DNA from: Propionibacteriaceae bacterium P6A17
Lineage (GTDB): Bacteria; Actinomycetota; Actinomycetes; Propionibacteriales; Propionibacteriaceae
Direction of reading: 5' to 3'
Length of the DNA: 64,000 bases
NCBI GenBank assembly: GCA_000619965.1
Contig: JHVD01000012.1
Location: 31,274-95,273, forward strand
Shown: positions 18,894-28,895 of the stretch, in pieces
Layout: every line of letters begins with the position of its first letter
How positions within the stretch are numbered: the stretch's first letter is position 1
Notes under the pieces: generated by a model
What the model was told of the DNA's origin: nothing
Seen by the model: the letters and a program-made list of their open reading frames with translations, nothing else
Databases searched by the model: none
Made by a program: the position numbers and the translations under genes

Positions 18894-18899
18894 ACCCTA
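18894..18899 (-). promoter_or_regulatory. -10 box TAGGGT, own leaderless promoter of cysE
   Basis: On the minus strand TAGGGT ends 7 nt before the cysE ATG. Its TAG is also the stop codon of cysK (18897-18899). Confidence 0.4.
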
Positions 18900-19823
18900 G
18901 TCGACGAGACCCTCGAACAGGGCGGTGCTCAGGTAGCGCTCGCCGAAGTCGGGGAAGATCACGACGATCGTCTTGCCGGCGTTCTCGGGGCGGTTGGCCA
19001 CCTCGATCGCGGCGGACAGCGCGGCCCCTCCGGAGATGCCGATGAGGATGCCCTCCTCGCGGGCGGCGCGGTGTGCGGCGTCGAGGGCTTGGTCGAGGGT
19101 GCGGCCGATGACCTCGTCGTAGACGGACTGGTCGAGGATCTCGGGCACGAAGTTGGTGCCGAGCCCCTGCAGCTTGTGCGGGCCGGGCTTGCCCTCGCGC
19201 AGCAGCGGCGACTCCTCGGGCTCGACGGCGATCACCTGCACCTCGGGCTTGCGCTCCTTGAGCACCTGGCCGACGCCGGAGATGGTGCCGCCGGTGCCGA
19301 CGCCGGCGATGAAGATGTCGACGGTGCCGTCGGTGTCGTTCCAGATCTCCTCGGCGGTGGTGGTGCGGTGGATCTGGAGGTTGGCCTGGTTGGCGAACTG
19401 GCGAGCGAGGATGCCGCCGCGCTCCTCGACGAGCTGGTTGGCGCGCTCGACGGCGCCCCGCATGCCCTCCGAGCCGGGGGTGAGCACGAGCTCGGCCCCG
19501 TAGGCGCGCAGGAGCGCACGACGCTCCTTGCTCATGGTCTCGGGCATGGCGAGGACCACCTTGTAGCCGCGGGCGGCGCCGGCGAAGGCCAGGGCGATGC
19601 CCGTGTTGCCGGAGGTGGCCTCGACGATGGTGCCGCCGGGCTGCAGCTCGCCGGAGGCCTCGGCGGCGTCGATGATGGCGACGCCGATGCGGTCCTTGAC
19701 GGAGTTGGCCGGGTTGTAGAACTCGAGCTTGGCGGCGACGGTGGCGTTGGCACCGGCGACGCGGTTGAGCTTGACGAGCGGGGTACGACCGACGAGGGCG
19801 GTCACGTCTGCATGAATGTTCAT
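18897..19823 (-). CDS. cysK: Cysteine synthase A (O-acetylserine sulfhydrylase)
   Basis: PLP enzyme that makes cysteine from O-acetylserine and sulfide. 308 aa, the usual length. PLP-binding Lys in [11 protein letters not shown], substrate loop [13 protein letters not shown], phosphate-binding GTGGT in [10 protein letters not shown], and [11 protein letters not shown] near the end. The start [20 protein letters not shown] is chosen from the family N-terminus; a longer in-frame reading exists. It forms the cysteine pathway with cysE and is divergent from guaA. Confidence 0.96.
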   Translation of the reverse strand: MNIHADVTALVGRTPLVKLNRVAGANATVAAKLEFYNPANSVKDRIGVAIIDAAEASGELQPGGTIVEATSGNTGIALAFAGAARGYKVVLAMPETMSKERRALLRAYGAELVLTPGSEGMRGAVERANQLVEERGGILARQFANQANLQIHRTTTAEEIWNDTDGTVDIFIAGVGTGGTISGVGQVLKERKPEVQVIAVEPEESPLLREGKPGPHKLQGLGTNFVPEILDQSVYDEVIGRTLDQALDAAHRAAREEGILIGISGGAALSAAIEVANRPENAGKTIVVIFPDFGERYLSTALFEGLVD

Positions 19824-19928
19824 GTCCGTGGCAACTCGGCGTGGCTGCCGGATATTCCCGATGGGCCGAAATGCGCCGGAGCTTTTTCCTCCGCGCCGCC
19901 CGAGGCGGCGAAACGGGGGCCGGAGCAC

Positions 19929-19934
19929 TAGACT
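19929..19934 (+). promoter_or_regulatory. -10 box TAGACT, leaderless start of guaA
   Basis: TAGACT ends 7 nt before the guaA ATG at 19942; no Shine-Dalgarno sequence. Confidence 0.5.
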
Positions 19935-19941
19935 CTCGCGC

Positions 19942-21495
19942 ATGATCGTCAACCACGAACGGGTTCTGGTGGTCGACTACGGCGCCCAGTACGCCCAGTT
20001 GATCGCGCGACGTGTGCGAGAGGCCCAGATCTACTCGGAGATCGTGAGCTCCCGCCTCAGCGCGGAGGAACTCATCGCGAAGAAGCCCGCAGCCATCATC
20101 CTCTCCGGCGGTCCGTCGTCGGTCTACGAGGAGGGGGCGCCGACGGTGGACCCCGCGCTGTTCGACGCGGGCATCCCGGTGCTGGGCATCTGTTATGGGT
20201 TCCAAGCGATGGCGCAGGCGCTCGGCGGGACCGTCGCGAAGACGGGCCTGCGTGAGTACGGGCGTTCGGCGCTCGCGATCCAGAACAACGGCTGCCTGCT
20301 CGACTCGATCCCGAACACGATCAACGTGTGGATGAGCCACGGTGACGCGGTCGCGAAGGCGCCGAAGGGCTTCGCGGTCCTGGCGCGCACGGCGGGGGCG
20401 CCCGTCGCCGCCTTCGAGCATGTGCAGCGGCGTCTGGCAGGCGTCCAGTGGCACCCCGAGGTCCTGCATTCCCAGTGGGGGCAGCAGGTCATCGAGCACT
20501 TCCTCTACGACATCGCGGGGCTGCAGCCGACGTGGACGGCCGACACGATGGTCTCCGACGCCATCGCCGCCATCCAGGAGCAGGTGGGGGACCGGCGCGT
20601 CCTGTGTGCGCTCTCGGGTGGCGTGGACTCCGCGGTCGCGGCCGCGCTCGTGCAGCGTGCGATCGGGTCGCAGTTGACCTGCGTCTTCGTCGACCACGGT
20701 CTGCTGCGCGCAGGTGAGGCCGAGCAGGTCAAGGAGGACTTCGTCCGGGTCACGGGCGTGGATCTCATCGTCGCCGACGAGCGGCAGCGCTTCCTCGATG
20801 CCCTGGCCGGCGTGACCGACCCGGAGCTCAAGCGCAAGATCATCGGCCGCGAGTTCATCCGTACCTTCGAGGCGATCGCGTCGCAGCTCGCCGGCGAACG
20901 CGGCATCGAGTTCCTCGTCCAGGGCACCCTCTACCCCGACGTGGTCGAGTCCGGCGGCGGCGAGGGCGCCGCCAACATCAAGAGCCACCACAACGTGGGC
21001 GGTCTGCCGGAGGATCTGCAGTTCACCCTCATCGAGCCGCTGCGCATGATGTTCAAGGACGAGGTGCGCGCCGTCGGGTCCCAGCTCGGGCTGCCCGACG
21101 AGATGGTCTGGCGTCACCCGTTCCCCGGCCCGGGGCTCGGCATCCGCATCATCGGCGAGGTCACCTGGGAGCGGCTGGAGATCCTGCGTCAAGCGGACAA
21201 GATCGCCCGCGAGGAGCTCGCCGCCTCCAATCTCGAGCGCGACATCTGGCAGTTCCCGGTCGTGCTGTTGGCCGACGTGCGCTCCGTGGGCGTCCAGGGC
21301 GACGGCCGCACCTACGGGCACCCCGTCGTGCTCAGGCCTGTGACCAGCGAGGACGCGATGACTGCCGACTGGGCGCGCATGCCCTACGAGGTGCTCGAGC
21401 GCATCTCAACGCGCATCACCAACGAGTGCGAGCACATCAATCGCGTCGTGCTCGACGTGACCAGCAAGCCGCCGGGCACGATCGAGTGGGAGTGA
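19942..21495 (+). CDS. guaA: GMP synthase (glutamine-hydrolysing)
   Basis: Amination of XMP to GMP. 517 aa: class I glutamine amidotransferase (about 1-200, nucleophile Cys in GICYGFQ, His in GVQWHPEV), PP-loop ATP pyrophosphatase (SGGVDSAV), and a C-terminal dimerisation domain ending in ...KPPGTIEWE. The start at 19942 fits the -10 box and the family N-terminus ([20 protein letters not shown]). It works after guaB. A strong terminator follows. Confidence 0.97.
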   Translation: MIVNHERVLVVDYGAQYAQLIARRVREAQIYSEIVSSRLSAEELIAKKPAAIILSGGPSSVYEEGAPTVDPALFDAGIPVLGICYGFQAMAQALGGTVAKTGLREYGRSALAIQNNGCLLDSIPNTINVWMSHGDAVAKAPKGFAVLARTAGAPVAAFEHVQRRLAGVQWHPEVLHSQWGQQVIEHFLYDIAGLQPTWTADTMVSDAIAAIQEQVGDRRVLCALSGGVDSAVAAALVQRAIGSQLTCVFVDHGLLRAGEAEQVKEDFVRVTGVDLIVADERQRFLDALAGVTDPELKRKIIGREFIRTFEAIASQLAGERGIEFLVQGTLYPDVVESGGGEGAANIKSHHNVGGLPEDLQFTLIEPLRMMFKDEVRAVGSQLGLPDEMVWRHPFPGPGLGIRIIGEVTWERLEILRQADKIAREELAASNLERDIWQFPVVLLADVRSVGVQGDGRTYGHPVVLRPVTSEDAMTADWARMPYEVLERISTRITNECEHINRVVLDVTSKPPGTIEWE

Positions 21496-21499
21496 CGCC

Positions 21500-21534
21500 T
21501 GGGGCGCCGCAGGCACGTTGGCCGCGGCGCCCCA
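21500..21534 (+). terminator. Terminator of guaA
   Basis: TGGGGCGCCGC (21500-21510) pairs perfectly with 21524-21534; 13-nt loop; 4 bp after the stop codon. It may also serve the convergent pspC-like gene. Confidence 0.7.
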
Positions 21535-21556
21535 CCGTCTTTGGTGCTCGCGCGAG

Positions 21557-21811
21557 TCAGCGGTGCTCGTCCGGGCGGTGCTCGTCGGCCCACCGCTTGG
21601 CGTTGCGCACCGCATCCTCCGCGACGGTGCCCCCGCCTGCTCGTGGAATGACAGCCCACAGGATGCCGTAGAGCAGCAGGCCGCTGCCGCCGAACACCGT
21701 GAACAACACCAGCCCGACGCGTACCCATGTGACGTCGATGCCGGATGCCTGCGCGAGGCCGGTGGCCACGCCGGCGATGATCTTGCCCTCGTCGACTCTC
21801 TGCAACTGCAT
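21557..21811 (-). CDS. PspC-domain membrane protein
   Basis: 84 aa. The whole protein is a PspC-type domain: VDEGKIIAGVATGLAQASGIDVTWVRVG, then one or two membrane helices (LVLFTVFGGSGLLLYGILWAVIP) and a charged tail. In actinobacteria such proteins sit in the membrane and are linked with envelope stress; the exact role is unknown. The start follows GAAGGGAG. Confidence 0.85.
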   Translation of the reverse strand: MQLQRVDEGKIIAGVATGLAQASGIDVTWVRVGLVLFTVFGGSGLLLYGILWAVIPRAGGGTVAEDAVRNAKRWADEHRPDEHR

Positions 21812-21924
21812 GTGGAGGCTCCCTTCGTGAGTACTCCCCACCAAGGGTAGCCGTGGGTGAAGTGCAGGGCCCGGGAACGCTGCGGACCCAGCGCGGGCGT
21901 TCGGCGGCGTCGAGGAACGAAGGC

Positions 21925-21959
21925 AGCGGGGCCCGCGACGGTGAGTCGCGGGCCCCGCT
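21925..21959. terminator. Strong hairpin terminator of the YeaQ-like gene
   Basis: A 15-bp perfect stem (AGCGGGGCCCGCGAC at 21925-21939 with 21945-21959) and a 5-nt loop, 19 bp after the stop of the minus-strand gene at 21979. Confidence 0.75.
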
Positions 21960-21978
21960 GGGGTGGGTTTGAGGTGTG

Positions 21979-22245
21979 TCAGGCCTGCTTCTTGGAGACC
22001 CAGCCGTAGATGGCGAGCACGATGAGCGCGCCGATGATCGAGGTGATCAGGCCGGAGATCGAGAAGATGTTGGCGTAGTTCTTGTCCAGCAGGAGCCCGC
22101 CGAGGAAGCCACCGACGAACGCGCCGATGATGCCGAGCAGAGCGGTCATCCAGAAACCGCCTCCCTGCTTGCCGGGCATGATGGCCTTCGCGATGGCGCC
22201 TCCGAGGAAGCCGATGATGATGTACGCAATGATGCTCCAAATCAT
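21979..22245 (-). CDS. GlsB/YeaQ/YmgE-family small membrane protein
   Basis: 88 aa, three hydrophobic Gly-rich helices. The family pattern is clear: IIGFLGGAIAKAIMPGKQGGG then WMTALLGIIGAFVGGFLGG. Family members (transglycosylase-associated protein) are stress-linked membrane proteins without a proven biochemical role. The start at 22245 gives the usual length. Confidence 0.88.
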   Translation of the reverse strand: MIWSIIAYIIIGFLGGAIAKAIMPGKQGGGFWMTALLGIIGAFVGGFLGGLLLDKNYANIFSISGLITSIIGALIVLAIYGWVSKKQA

Positions 22246-22328
22246 GCATACAGTCTTGCATGGGAGCGGGATCAGCGCCAGACGAAAGCTCCCCAAACTG
22301 CCAAATTACGCCCCTGGCGGACAACCTG

Positions 22329-22334
22329 TACAGT
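22329..22334 (+). promoter_or_regulatory. -10 box TACAGT, leaderless start of the 22342 gene
   Basis: TACAGT ends 7 nt before the ATG at 22342. Confidence 0.5.
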
Positions 22335-22341
22335 GCACCCC

Positions 22342-22683
22342 ATGGAAATCCTGCGCCTCATCCTGCTGTTCGTGCACCTCATCGGCTTCGCCGCGCTCTT
22401 CGGTGGGGCGTTCACCCAGATCAAGGGCCCGCGACGCGTCGTCAACCCGGCCATGTGGCACGGCGCGCTGACCATGCTGGCCACCGGCCTGCTCCTCGTC
22501 GCCGTGCGCGAGATGGGCGACATGGGCGTCAACCACATCAAGATCGGCATCAAGCTCGTCGTGATGATCGCGGTGTTCTGCCTCGTGCTCTTCAGCCGCA
22601 AGAAGTCCGAGCTCCCCGCAGGACTCTTCTTCGGCATCCTGGGGCTGACTGCCGTCAACGCCGCGATTGCGGTGTTCGTCTGA
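22342..22683 (+). CDS. Four-TM membrane protein of unknown function
   Basis: 113 aa with four predicted helices (about residues 3-24, 38-58, 66-86 and 93-113). Three His residues lie in or near helices (FVHLIGFA, MWHGALTM, NHIKIGIKL), a layout that recalls small haem- or metal-binding membrane proteins, but no family was recognised. Leaderless start. Monocistronic between the YeaQ-like gene and the PLD gene. Confidence 0.8.
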   Translation: MEILRLILLFVHLIGFAALFGGAFTQIKGPRRVVNPAMWHGALTMLATGLLLVAVREMGDMGVNHIKIGIKLVVMIAVFCLVLFSRKKSELPAGLFFGILGLTAVNAAIAVFV

Positions 22684-22753
22684 TCCCTGACGGACGTGTC
22701 GTCCGGCCCGCCTCACGCGTCGGACGCACGCCGCCTCGGGGCGCCGCTGGGCG

Positions 22754-23980
22754 TCAGAAGATCGGCGCCCAAGGGCTCAGGAACGTCTCAGTGGCCTTGG
22801 CCAACAGCCCCCTGGCCTGCCACTTCTCCAGCGTCAGCTCGTAGCAGTTGGTGAGGTCCATCTCGAAGATGTCCTCCATGTGCTTGGCCACCTCGGTGTC
22901 CGTCAGCTCGAGGTTGATCTCGTAGTTGCCGAGCAGGCTCAGCCGGTCGAGGTTGGCGGTGCCGATCGTGACCCAGGCGTGGTCGATCGTCGCCGTCTTC
23001 GAATGCACCATCGCGTCCTGGTACAGGTACAGCTTGATGCCGGCGTGCAGCAGCCGGGAGTAGTGGCCGCGGGAGAGCCAGTCCGCGACGACGTGGTTCG
23101 AGCGCTCCGGGACGATGATCCGCACGTCGACTCCTCTGCGGGCCGCCTGCCTGAGCGCGGAGACGAGGTCGTCGTCGGGGATGAAGTAGGCGTGCGTGAG
23201 CCAGATGTGGCTGGTGGCGCGGTCGATGGCCTCCAGATACATGTTGCGGATCGGGTAGACGGAGATCTGCGGCGTGTTGCGGTGGATCCGCGCCGACGCG
23301 AACCAACTCCGCTCCCCATGCTCCTCGAGGTGCGGGGCCTTGCGTCGTCGATGCGCGTTCCAGAAGTCCACGAACGCGTTGTCGAGCTCCGCCGCCGCGG
23401 GGCCGACGACGCGCGCGTGGGTGTCGCGCCACCCCGTGGCGTACAGGGAGCCGATGTTGTAGCCGCCGATGAAGCCCACCTGGCCGTCGACGACGGCGAT
23501 CTTGCGGTGGTCGCGCCCCCACTTCCGGGGCCCACCGATGCCGCGCAGGAGCGGGAAGCGCAGTGTGTGGATGTGCTCGGGGAAGCGGTAGAAACGTGGG
23601 TCGACGACGAGGTTGCCGAACGCATCCCAGATGACGTACACCTCGACCCCGCGGTTGGAGGCTGCGATCAGCGCGTCCTTCAGGCGCTGGCCCCACTCGT
23701 CGGCCTTCCAGATGTAGGTCTCGAAGTAGATCCGCTCCTGGGCCGCGTCGATGGCGTCGAGGAGGTCCCGGTAGAGGTCCTCGCCGAAGGTGTAGACCTG
23801 CAGCTCGCTGTCGTCGATGTGCAGGGGTGTGGGCGTCGATCGCGGGAAGCCCTTCAGCTTGCGGCGCTTCTTGCGCAACGACTCGAACAGGGTCATGCCG
23901 AGCATCGCGAGGATCTGCGCGATCAGAATGCCGAGTGCGGTGCGGTAGACGTGACCACGGATGCGTTCGAGGCGGGTCAT
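22754..23980 (-). CDS. Phospholipase D-family protein, cardiolipin synthase-like
   Basis: 408 aa with one N-terminal membrane helix (about 12-33) and two HKD motifs: H158-K160-D165 (RDHRKIAVVD) and H326-K328-D333 (MVHSKTATID). Both catalytic His are present, so it should be active in phosphatidyl transfer; cardiolipin synthase is the most likely role (two phosphatidylglycerol to cardiolipin plus glycerol). Only one N-terminal helix is seen where classic ClsA has two. Leaderless start from TAGGCT. Confidence 0.85.
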   Translation of the reverse strand: MTRLERIRGHVYRTALGILIAQILAMLGMTLFESLRKKRRKLKGFPRSTPTPLHIDDSELQVYTFGEDLYRDLLDAIDAAQERIYFETYIWKADEWGQRLKDALIAASNRGVEVYVIWDAFGNLVVDPRFYRFPEHIHTLRFPLLRGIGGPRKWGRDHRKIAVVDGQVGFIGGYNIGSLYATGWRDTHARVVGPAAAELDNAFVDFWNAHRRRKAPHLEEHGERSWFASARIHRNTPQISVYPIRNMYLEAIDRATSHIWLTHAYFIPDDDLVSALRQAARRGVDVRIIVPERSNHVVADWLSRGHYSRLLHAGIKLYLYQDAMVHSKTATIDHAWVTIGTANLDRLSLLGNYEINLELTDTEVAKHMEDIFEMDLTNCYELTLEKWQARGLLAKATETFLSPWAPIF

Positions 23981-23986
23981 GGCGAA

Positions 23987-23992
23987 AGCCTA
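23987..23992 (-). promoter_or_regulatory. -10 box TAGGCT, leaderless start of the PLD gene
   Basis: On the minus strand TAGGCT ends 6 nt before the ATG at 23980. Confidence 0.45.
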
Positions 23993-24031
23993 GCGGGTGC
24001 GCCGCCCGGGGCGAGACGAGCGTCGGGGCAG

Positions 24032-24037
24032 TAGGCT
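24032..24037 (+). promoter_or_regulatory. -10 box TAGGCT, likely leaderless start of pcrA
   Basis: TAGGCT ends 9 nt before the ATG at 24047; the spacing is a little long but no Shine-Dalgarno sequence is present. Confidence 0.4.
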
Positions 24038-24046
24038 GGGCAGGCC

Positions 24047-26461
24047 ATGAGTGATGCCCTGATTCCCGATTTCGCCGCCGCATTCACGCCGCAGCCCGAG
24101 CCGGATGCCGGTCCTGCACGGGGGGCCCGTCGCGTCGATGAGGCCGAGCTGCTCGACGGCCTCAACGAGCCGCAGCGTCGCGCCGTGGTGCACGCGGGCG
24201 GGCCGGTGCTCGTCGTCGCTGGCGCGGGCTCGGGCAAGACGCGCGTGCTCACCCGCCGCATCGCACACCTGGTGAGTCAGCGCGACGTCCACCCGGGCTC
24301 GATCCTGGCCATCACGTTCACGAACAAGGCGGCCGCGGAGATGCGTGAGCGCGTGATCGACCTCGTCGGCAACCGTGCCAAGCCAATGTGGGTGTCGACG
24401 TTCCACTCGGCCTGCGTGCGCATGCTGCGCGCCGACGTGGACCGCTTCGGCTTCACGAAGTCGTTTTCCATCTACGACGACGCGGACGCGAAACGTCTCA
24501 TGTCGCTCGTCCTGCGCGACCTCGACGCGGACCCGAAGCGCTTCCCGGTCCGGTCGGTGATGAACGCCGTCAGCAACTGCAAGAACGAGCTGATCGACCA
24601 TGAGACGGCCCTCGCTCGGGCCGTCACCCCGCAGCAGAAGGTCCACGCGGAGGCCTACGCGGACTACCAGCAGCGCCTGCAGGCCGCCAACGCCCTGGAC
24701 TTCGACGACCTCATCATGACCACGGTCCTGCTCCTGCGCGCCTTCCCGGACGTCCGCGAGCACTACCGCCGTCGATTCAGGCACGTGCTCGTCGACGAGT
24801 ACCAGGACACCAACCACGCCCAGTACGCGCTGGTCCGCGAGCTCTGCGGTGACGTCACCGGCGGGCTGCCGGCCGGCACGCCGCTCGCGGAGCCCGCCGA
24901 GCTGATGGTCGTCGGCGACTCGGACCAGTCCATCTACGCCTTCCGTGGCGCCACGATCCGCAACATCATGGACTTCGAGGCGGACTTCCCCGGCGCGGAG
25001 ACGATCGTCCTCGACCAGAACTACCGCTCGACGGGCAACGTGCTGCAGGCCGCCAACTCGGTGATCTCCCGCAACCCCGGCCGTCGCGACAAGCGCCTGT
25101 GGTCGGACCTCGGCGAGGGGGAGCTCATCACCGGCTGGGTGGCCGACAGCGAGCACGACGAGGCCCAGTTCATCGCCACCGAGATCGACCGGCTGCGCGA
25201 CGAGGGGCTCGCCGACTACTCGGACACGGCGGTGTTCTACCGCACCAACGCCCAGTCGCGAGCGCTCGAGGAGGTGTTCATCCGCGTCGGCCTTCCCTAC
25301 AAGGTGGTCGGCGGCGTACGCTTCTACGAGCGCAAGGAGGTCAAGGACGCCATCGCGTACCTGCGCGCCATCGTCAACCCGGACGACGACGTGTCCGTCC
25401 GTCGCATCCTCAACGTCCCCAAACGCGGGATCGGCGATCGGGCCGAGGCCGCCGTCGCGAATCTGGCGGCGCGGGAGCGCGTCTCGTTCTTCGAGGCGCT
25501 GCGTCGCGCCGACGAGGCGCAGCTCGCGACGCGCAGCCTCAACCAGATCGCGGCGTTCGTGCAGCTCATCGACAGCTGGCGTGCCAAGGTGGACGACGGT
25601 GCCCCGGCCGACGAGGTGCTGCTCGGCGTGCTGCAGGACTCCGGCTACGTGCCCGGCCTGCAGGCGTCCACCGACCCTCAGGACGAGACGCGGCTGGAGA
25701 ACCTGGAGGAGCTCATCAGCGTCGCCGCCGAGTTCGTCGCGGCCGCCAACACGCAGGACCTCGACACCGACGATGACTCCGCGGCCGTGTCCGGGCTCGC
25801 CTCCGGGATGCCGGAGCCCGACGACTCGCTCGCGGCCTTCCTGGAGCGGGTGGCGCTCGTCGCGGACTCCGATCAGGTGCCCGAGCACGACAGGGGCGTC
25901 GTCACGCTGATGACCCTGCACACCGCGAAGGGCCTGGAATTCGACACCGTCTTCCTGACCGGCCTCGAGGAGGGCATCTTCCCGCACCAGCGGGCCATGA
26001 CGTCGTCGCAGGAGCTGGAGGAGGAGCGCAGGCTCGCCTACGTCGGCATCACGCGGGCCCGCCGCCGGCTCTACCTGACGAGGGCGACGGTCCGCGTCGT
26101 CTTCGGGCAGCCGATGTACAACCCGCCGTCGCGGTTCCTCGACGAGATCCCCCCGCACGTCCTGGACTGGCGACGCACGGGCGCCGGGACGAGCGCGACG
26201 ACATGGGCGGCCTCGGCGGCGACGAGAAACCGCCAGTCGCGTGCGAGGCTCGCCGACCAGACGCCGGCGTTGCGCAGCTCGGCCGGTGCGAAGCCGGTGC
26301 TCGAGGTGCGCTCGGGCGACCGCGTGGTGCACGCGAAGTTCGGGCTCGGGACCGTGCTCGCGGTCTTGGGGCGCGGCGTGGATGCGAAGGCGGACATCGA
26401 CTTCGGCTCCGCGGGTCTGAAGCGCATGAGTCTCAGGCATGCGCCGATGGAGAAGCTCTGA
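24047..26461 (+). CDS. pcrA: ATP-dependent DNA helicase PcrA/UvrD
   Basis: Superfamily 1A 3'-5' helicase acting in DNA repair and replication-conflict clearing. 804 aa. Motifs in order: LNEPQRRAV (Q motif), GAGSGKTRVL (I), ITFTNKAAAEM (Ia), DEYQDTNHAQ (II), GDSDQSIYAFRGA (III), DQNYRST (IV), TLHTAKGLEFDTVFLTGLEEG (V) and EERRLAYVGITRAR (VI). A C-terminal Tudor-like stretch (GDRVVHAKFGLGTVL) matches PcrA. It is divergent from the PLD gene, with a short shared promoter region. Confidence 0.96.
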   Translation: MSDALIPDFAAAFTPQPEPDAGPARGARRVDEAELLDGLNEPQRRAVVHAGGPVLVVAGAGSGKTRVLTRRIAHLVSQRDVHPGSILAITFTNKAAAEMRERVIDLVGNRAKPMWVSTFHSACVRMLRADVDRFGFTKSFSIYDDADAKRLMSLVLRDLDADPKRFPVRSVMNAVSNCKNELIDHETALARAVTPQQKVHAEAYADYQQRLQAANALDFDDLIMTTVLLLRAFPDVREHYRRRFRHVLVDEYQDTNHAQYALVRELCGDVTGGLPAGTPLAEPAELMVVGDSDQSIYAFRGATIRNIMDFEADFPGAETIVLDQNYRSTGNVLQAANSVISRNPGRRDKRLWSDLGEGELITGWVADSEHDEAQFIATEIDRLRDEGLADYSDTAVFYRTNAQSRALEEVFIRVGLPYKVVGGVRFYERKEVKDAIAYLRAIVNPDDDVSVRRILNVPKRGIGDRAEAAVANLAARERVSFFEALRRADEAQLATRSLNQIAAFVQLIDSWRAKVDDGAPADEVLLGVLQDSGYVPGLQASTDPQDETRLENLEELISVAAEFVAAANTQDLDTDDDSAAVSGLASGMPEPDDSLAAFLERVALVADSDQVPEHDRGVVTLMTLHTAKGLEFDTVFLTGLEEGIFPHQRAMTSSQELEEERRLAYVGITRARRRLYLTRATVRVVFGQPMYNPPSRFLDEIPPHVLDWRRTGAGTSATTWAASAATRNRQSRARLADQTPALRSSAGAKPVLEVRSGDRVVHAKFGLGTVLAVLGRGVDAKADIDFGSAGLKRMSLRHAPMEKL

Positions 26462-26536
26462 GGCGAGGCGCCCGACCAGGGGAGGGTCGATGTCGGGGCG
26501 GCTGGTCGCCAGCCTTGGCGGGGGAGCGTCAGCGGC

Positions 26537-27559
26537 TCACCTGACCCCGAGGCTGCGCAGGAAGGTCATCGGATTGGATGCCTCGTAGACGCTGCCCGGG
26601 GTGGTGCCGTTCTTGTAGTACTCGAAGTGCAGGTGCGGGCCGAAGGAGCGGCCCGTATCGCCCACGTAGCCGATGAGCTGCCCGGGCTTGACCGTCTCGC
26701 CGGGGGAGACGACGCGTCGGGAGAGGTGCGCGTAGAGCGTGGAGCCGGGGCCGTGCTGGATCACGACGTTGGTGCCGGCCCACGTCGCGTTGGTGGGGCT
26801 GAGCACCACGCCCGCAGCGACGGCGTACACGGGTGTCCCGATCGGTGCGGGGAAGTCCTGGCCGGTGTGGTACCGGGCCCAGATTCCCCGCTGGCCGAAG
26901 TGGGCGCCCACGCGGTAGTTGCTCTTGAGCGGCAGCGATCCGCCCTTGGACGAGAGGTTTGCGAGGTCCTCTGCATCCATGCCCGCTGCGGCGAATCCGG
27001 AGGACGATGCCAGTTTCTTGGCCTCCTCGAGGCGCCGGGCGGCCTCGTCGGCCTCCTTCTTGAGCTGCGCGGCCTGCTGTTCGACGAGCTTCAGGTCCGA
27101 CGCCATGAGGCGCTCGCGCTCCTCGGCTGTCAGCTCCGTCTCGCTCTGCCGGGCGTCGGAGGCGGCCGCGCCGAGGGCTTGGCTGCGCGCCTCGGCCTTG
27201 CCAGCGACGCTGGCGTCGGCGATGCCCTCGCGGAGGGCGTTGCGGGACACGTCGGCGCTGCGGTCGGCGAAGCCGAGCTTCGCGGCCTCCTGCGCGGCCA
27301 TCGGCACCGCAGCCTCGGCGTTGTACGCCTCCGAGCTCGGATCGAGGGAACTGCGGGCGGTGAACGAGTAGGCGAACAGTCCGGCGGCGGCGAGCACTCC
27401 GGCCAGCACTCCGGCGACGGCACCCTTGCCGGCCTTGCGGGCGCGCCGTCCGCGCGTGGGGGTGGAGGAGATGTCCTCGATCTCGGCGTTGGCGAGATCG
27501 ACGTTCGCGATGCCGCGACGGGGTACGTCGGCGTGTTCTGCGCTCACGGTTCTCCTCAT
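26537..27559 (-). CDS. Membrane-anchored M23 peptidase (LytM-type)
   Basis: 340 aa. Cytoplasmic basic N-terminus, one membrane helix (about 48-68), an Ala- and charge-rich coiled-coil stretch (about 95-185), then a C-terminal LytM domain with the zinc motifs HTGQD and HLH (GPHLHFEY). The first His of the HxxxD motif and the HxH pair are intact, so the protein is likely an active Zn endopeptidase on peptidoglycan or an amidase activator. Single gene between pcrA and sucC. Confidence 0.9.
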   Translation of the reverse strand: MRRTVSAEHADVPRRGIANVDLANAEIEDISSTPTRGRRARKAGKGAVAGVLAGVLAAAGLFAYSFTARSSLDPSSEAYNAEAAVPMAAQEAAKLGFADRSADVSRNALREGIADASVAGKAEARSQALGAAASDARQSETELTAEERERLMASDLKLVEQQAAQLKKEADEAARRLEEAKKLASSSGFAAAGMDAEDLANLSSKGGSLPLKSNYRVGAHFGQRGIWARYHTGQDFPAPIGTPVYAVAAGVVLSPTNATWAGTNVVIQHGPGSTLYAHLSRRVVSPGETVKPGQLIGYVGDTGRSFGPHLHFEYYKNGTTPGSVYEASNPMTFLRSLGVR

Positions 27560-27714
27560 GAAAAGTGCTGTTGGTGCCCGGCACCGAGTGGAACCTTAGC
27601 ATTTCTCAGAATGTTCTCAAACTGGTGGTGGAAATGAGTGCGAGACCTACTGAAAGTATCTAGTACTCTGGGCCCCGCAAGACACACACACATTCCCTCT
27701 GACAAGGAGTCAAA

Positions 27715-28890
27715 GTGGACCTCCTGGAATACCAGGCGCGTGACCTCTTCGAGCGGTTCGGGGTTCCCGTGCTGCCGGGGCGCACGGCCACCTCGGTGCA
27801 GGAAGCGAAGGAAGCCTACGAGATGCTCGGCGCCTCGACGGTGGTCGTCAAGGCCCAGGTCCGCACCGGCGGCCGCGGCAAGGCCGGCGGCGTCAAGCTG
27901 GCGCGCAGCGAAGAGGAGGTGGCCCAAGCGGCCGAGCAGATCCTCGGGCTCGACATCAAGGGTCACGTCGTCGAGACCGTGATGATCAGCCCCGGCGCGC
28001 GCATCGCCGAGGAGTACTACTTCTCCATCCTGCTGGACCGCGCGGTCGGCGGCTTCATCGCCATGTGCAGCCGTGAGGGCGGTATGGAGATCGAGCAGCT
28101 CGCCGAGGAGCGCCCCGAGGCGTTGGTCCGCGTCGGGATCGACGCGGTCACGGGCATCGACGAGGCGAAGGCGAGGGAGATCGTCGAGGCCGCGGGCTTC
28201 CCGGAGCGTGCCGCGGACCGGCTCGTCGTCGTGTTCCAGCGCCTCTGGCAGGCGTTCAAGGCCTCCGACGCGACGCTCGTCGAGGTCAACCCGCTCGTGG
28301 CGACGGAGTCCGGCCTGGTGCTCGCGCTCGACGGCAAGGTCACGCTCGACGACAACGCCGGTATCCGCCATCCCGAGTGGGCCGGCTACCAGGCCACCTC
28401 CGGCGCGGTCGACCTCGAGCGGCAGGCCCGCGAGGTGGGCCTCCAATACGTCAAGCTCGACGGCAACGTCGGCGTCATCGGCAACGGCGCGGGCCTCGTG
28501 ATGAGCACCCTCGACGTCGTCGCCGGCGCCGGCCTCGACCTGCCCGGCCAGCCCAGGCCCGCGAACTTCCTCGACATCGGCGGCGGCGCCTCCGCCCAGG
28601 TGATGGCCAACGGCCTGCGCATCATCATGTCCGACCCGCAGGTGAAGTCGGTGTTCGTCAACGTCTTCGGCGGCATCACCGCCTGCAACGACGTCGCCCT
28701 CGGCATCGTGAGCGCCCTCGACATGCTGGGCGACGAGGCCAAGCTCCCGATCGTCGTGCGCCTCGACGGCAACTCCGTCGAGATCGGCAAGGCCATCCTC
28801 GCCGAGCGCAACCACCCGATGATCACCGTCAAGTCCACCATGGACGAGGCCGCCCGCGCCGCGGCCAAGCTCGCGAGCGAAGGGAACTGA
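27715..28890 (+). CDS. sucC: Succinyl-CoA ligase, beta subunit
   Basis: TCA-cycle enzyme with SucD: succinyl-CoA plus NDP to succinate plus NTP. 391 aa: ATP-grasp domain from the start ([22 protein letters not shown]), [18 protein letters not shown] nucleotide loop, and C-terminal CoA-ligase domain with [14 protein letters not shown] start set by AAGGAG 5 nt upstream. The intergenic region to 27559 holds its promoter. sucD follows after 5 bp. Confidence 0.96.
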   Translation: MDLLEYQARDLFERFGVPVLPGRTATSVQEAKEAYEMLGASTVVVKAQVRTGGRGKAGGVKLARSEEEVAQAAEQILGLDIKGHVVETVMISPGARIAEEYYFSILLDRAVGGFIAMCSREGGMEIEQLAEERPEALVRVGIDAVTGIDEAKAREIVEAAGFPERAADRLVVVFQRLWQAFKASDATLVEVNPLVATESGLVLALDGKVTLDDNAGIRHPEWAGYQATSGAVDLERQAREVGLQYVKLDGNVGVIGNGAGLVMSTLDVVAGAGLDLPGQPRPANFLDIGGGASAQVMANGLRIIMSDPQVKSVFVNVFGGITACNDVALGIVSALDMLGDEAKLPIVVRLDGNSVEIGKAILAERNHPMITVKSTMDEAARAAAKLASEGN

Positions 28891-28895
28891 GCGCC

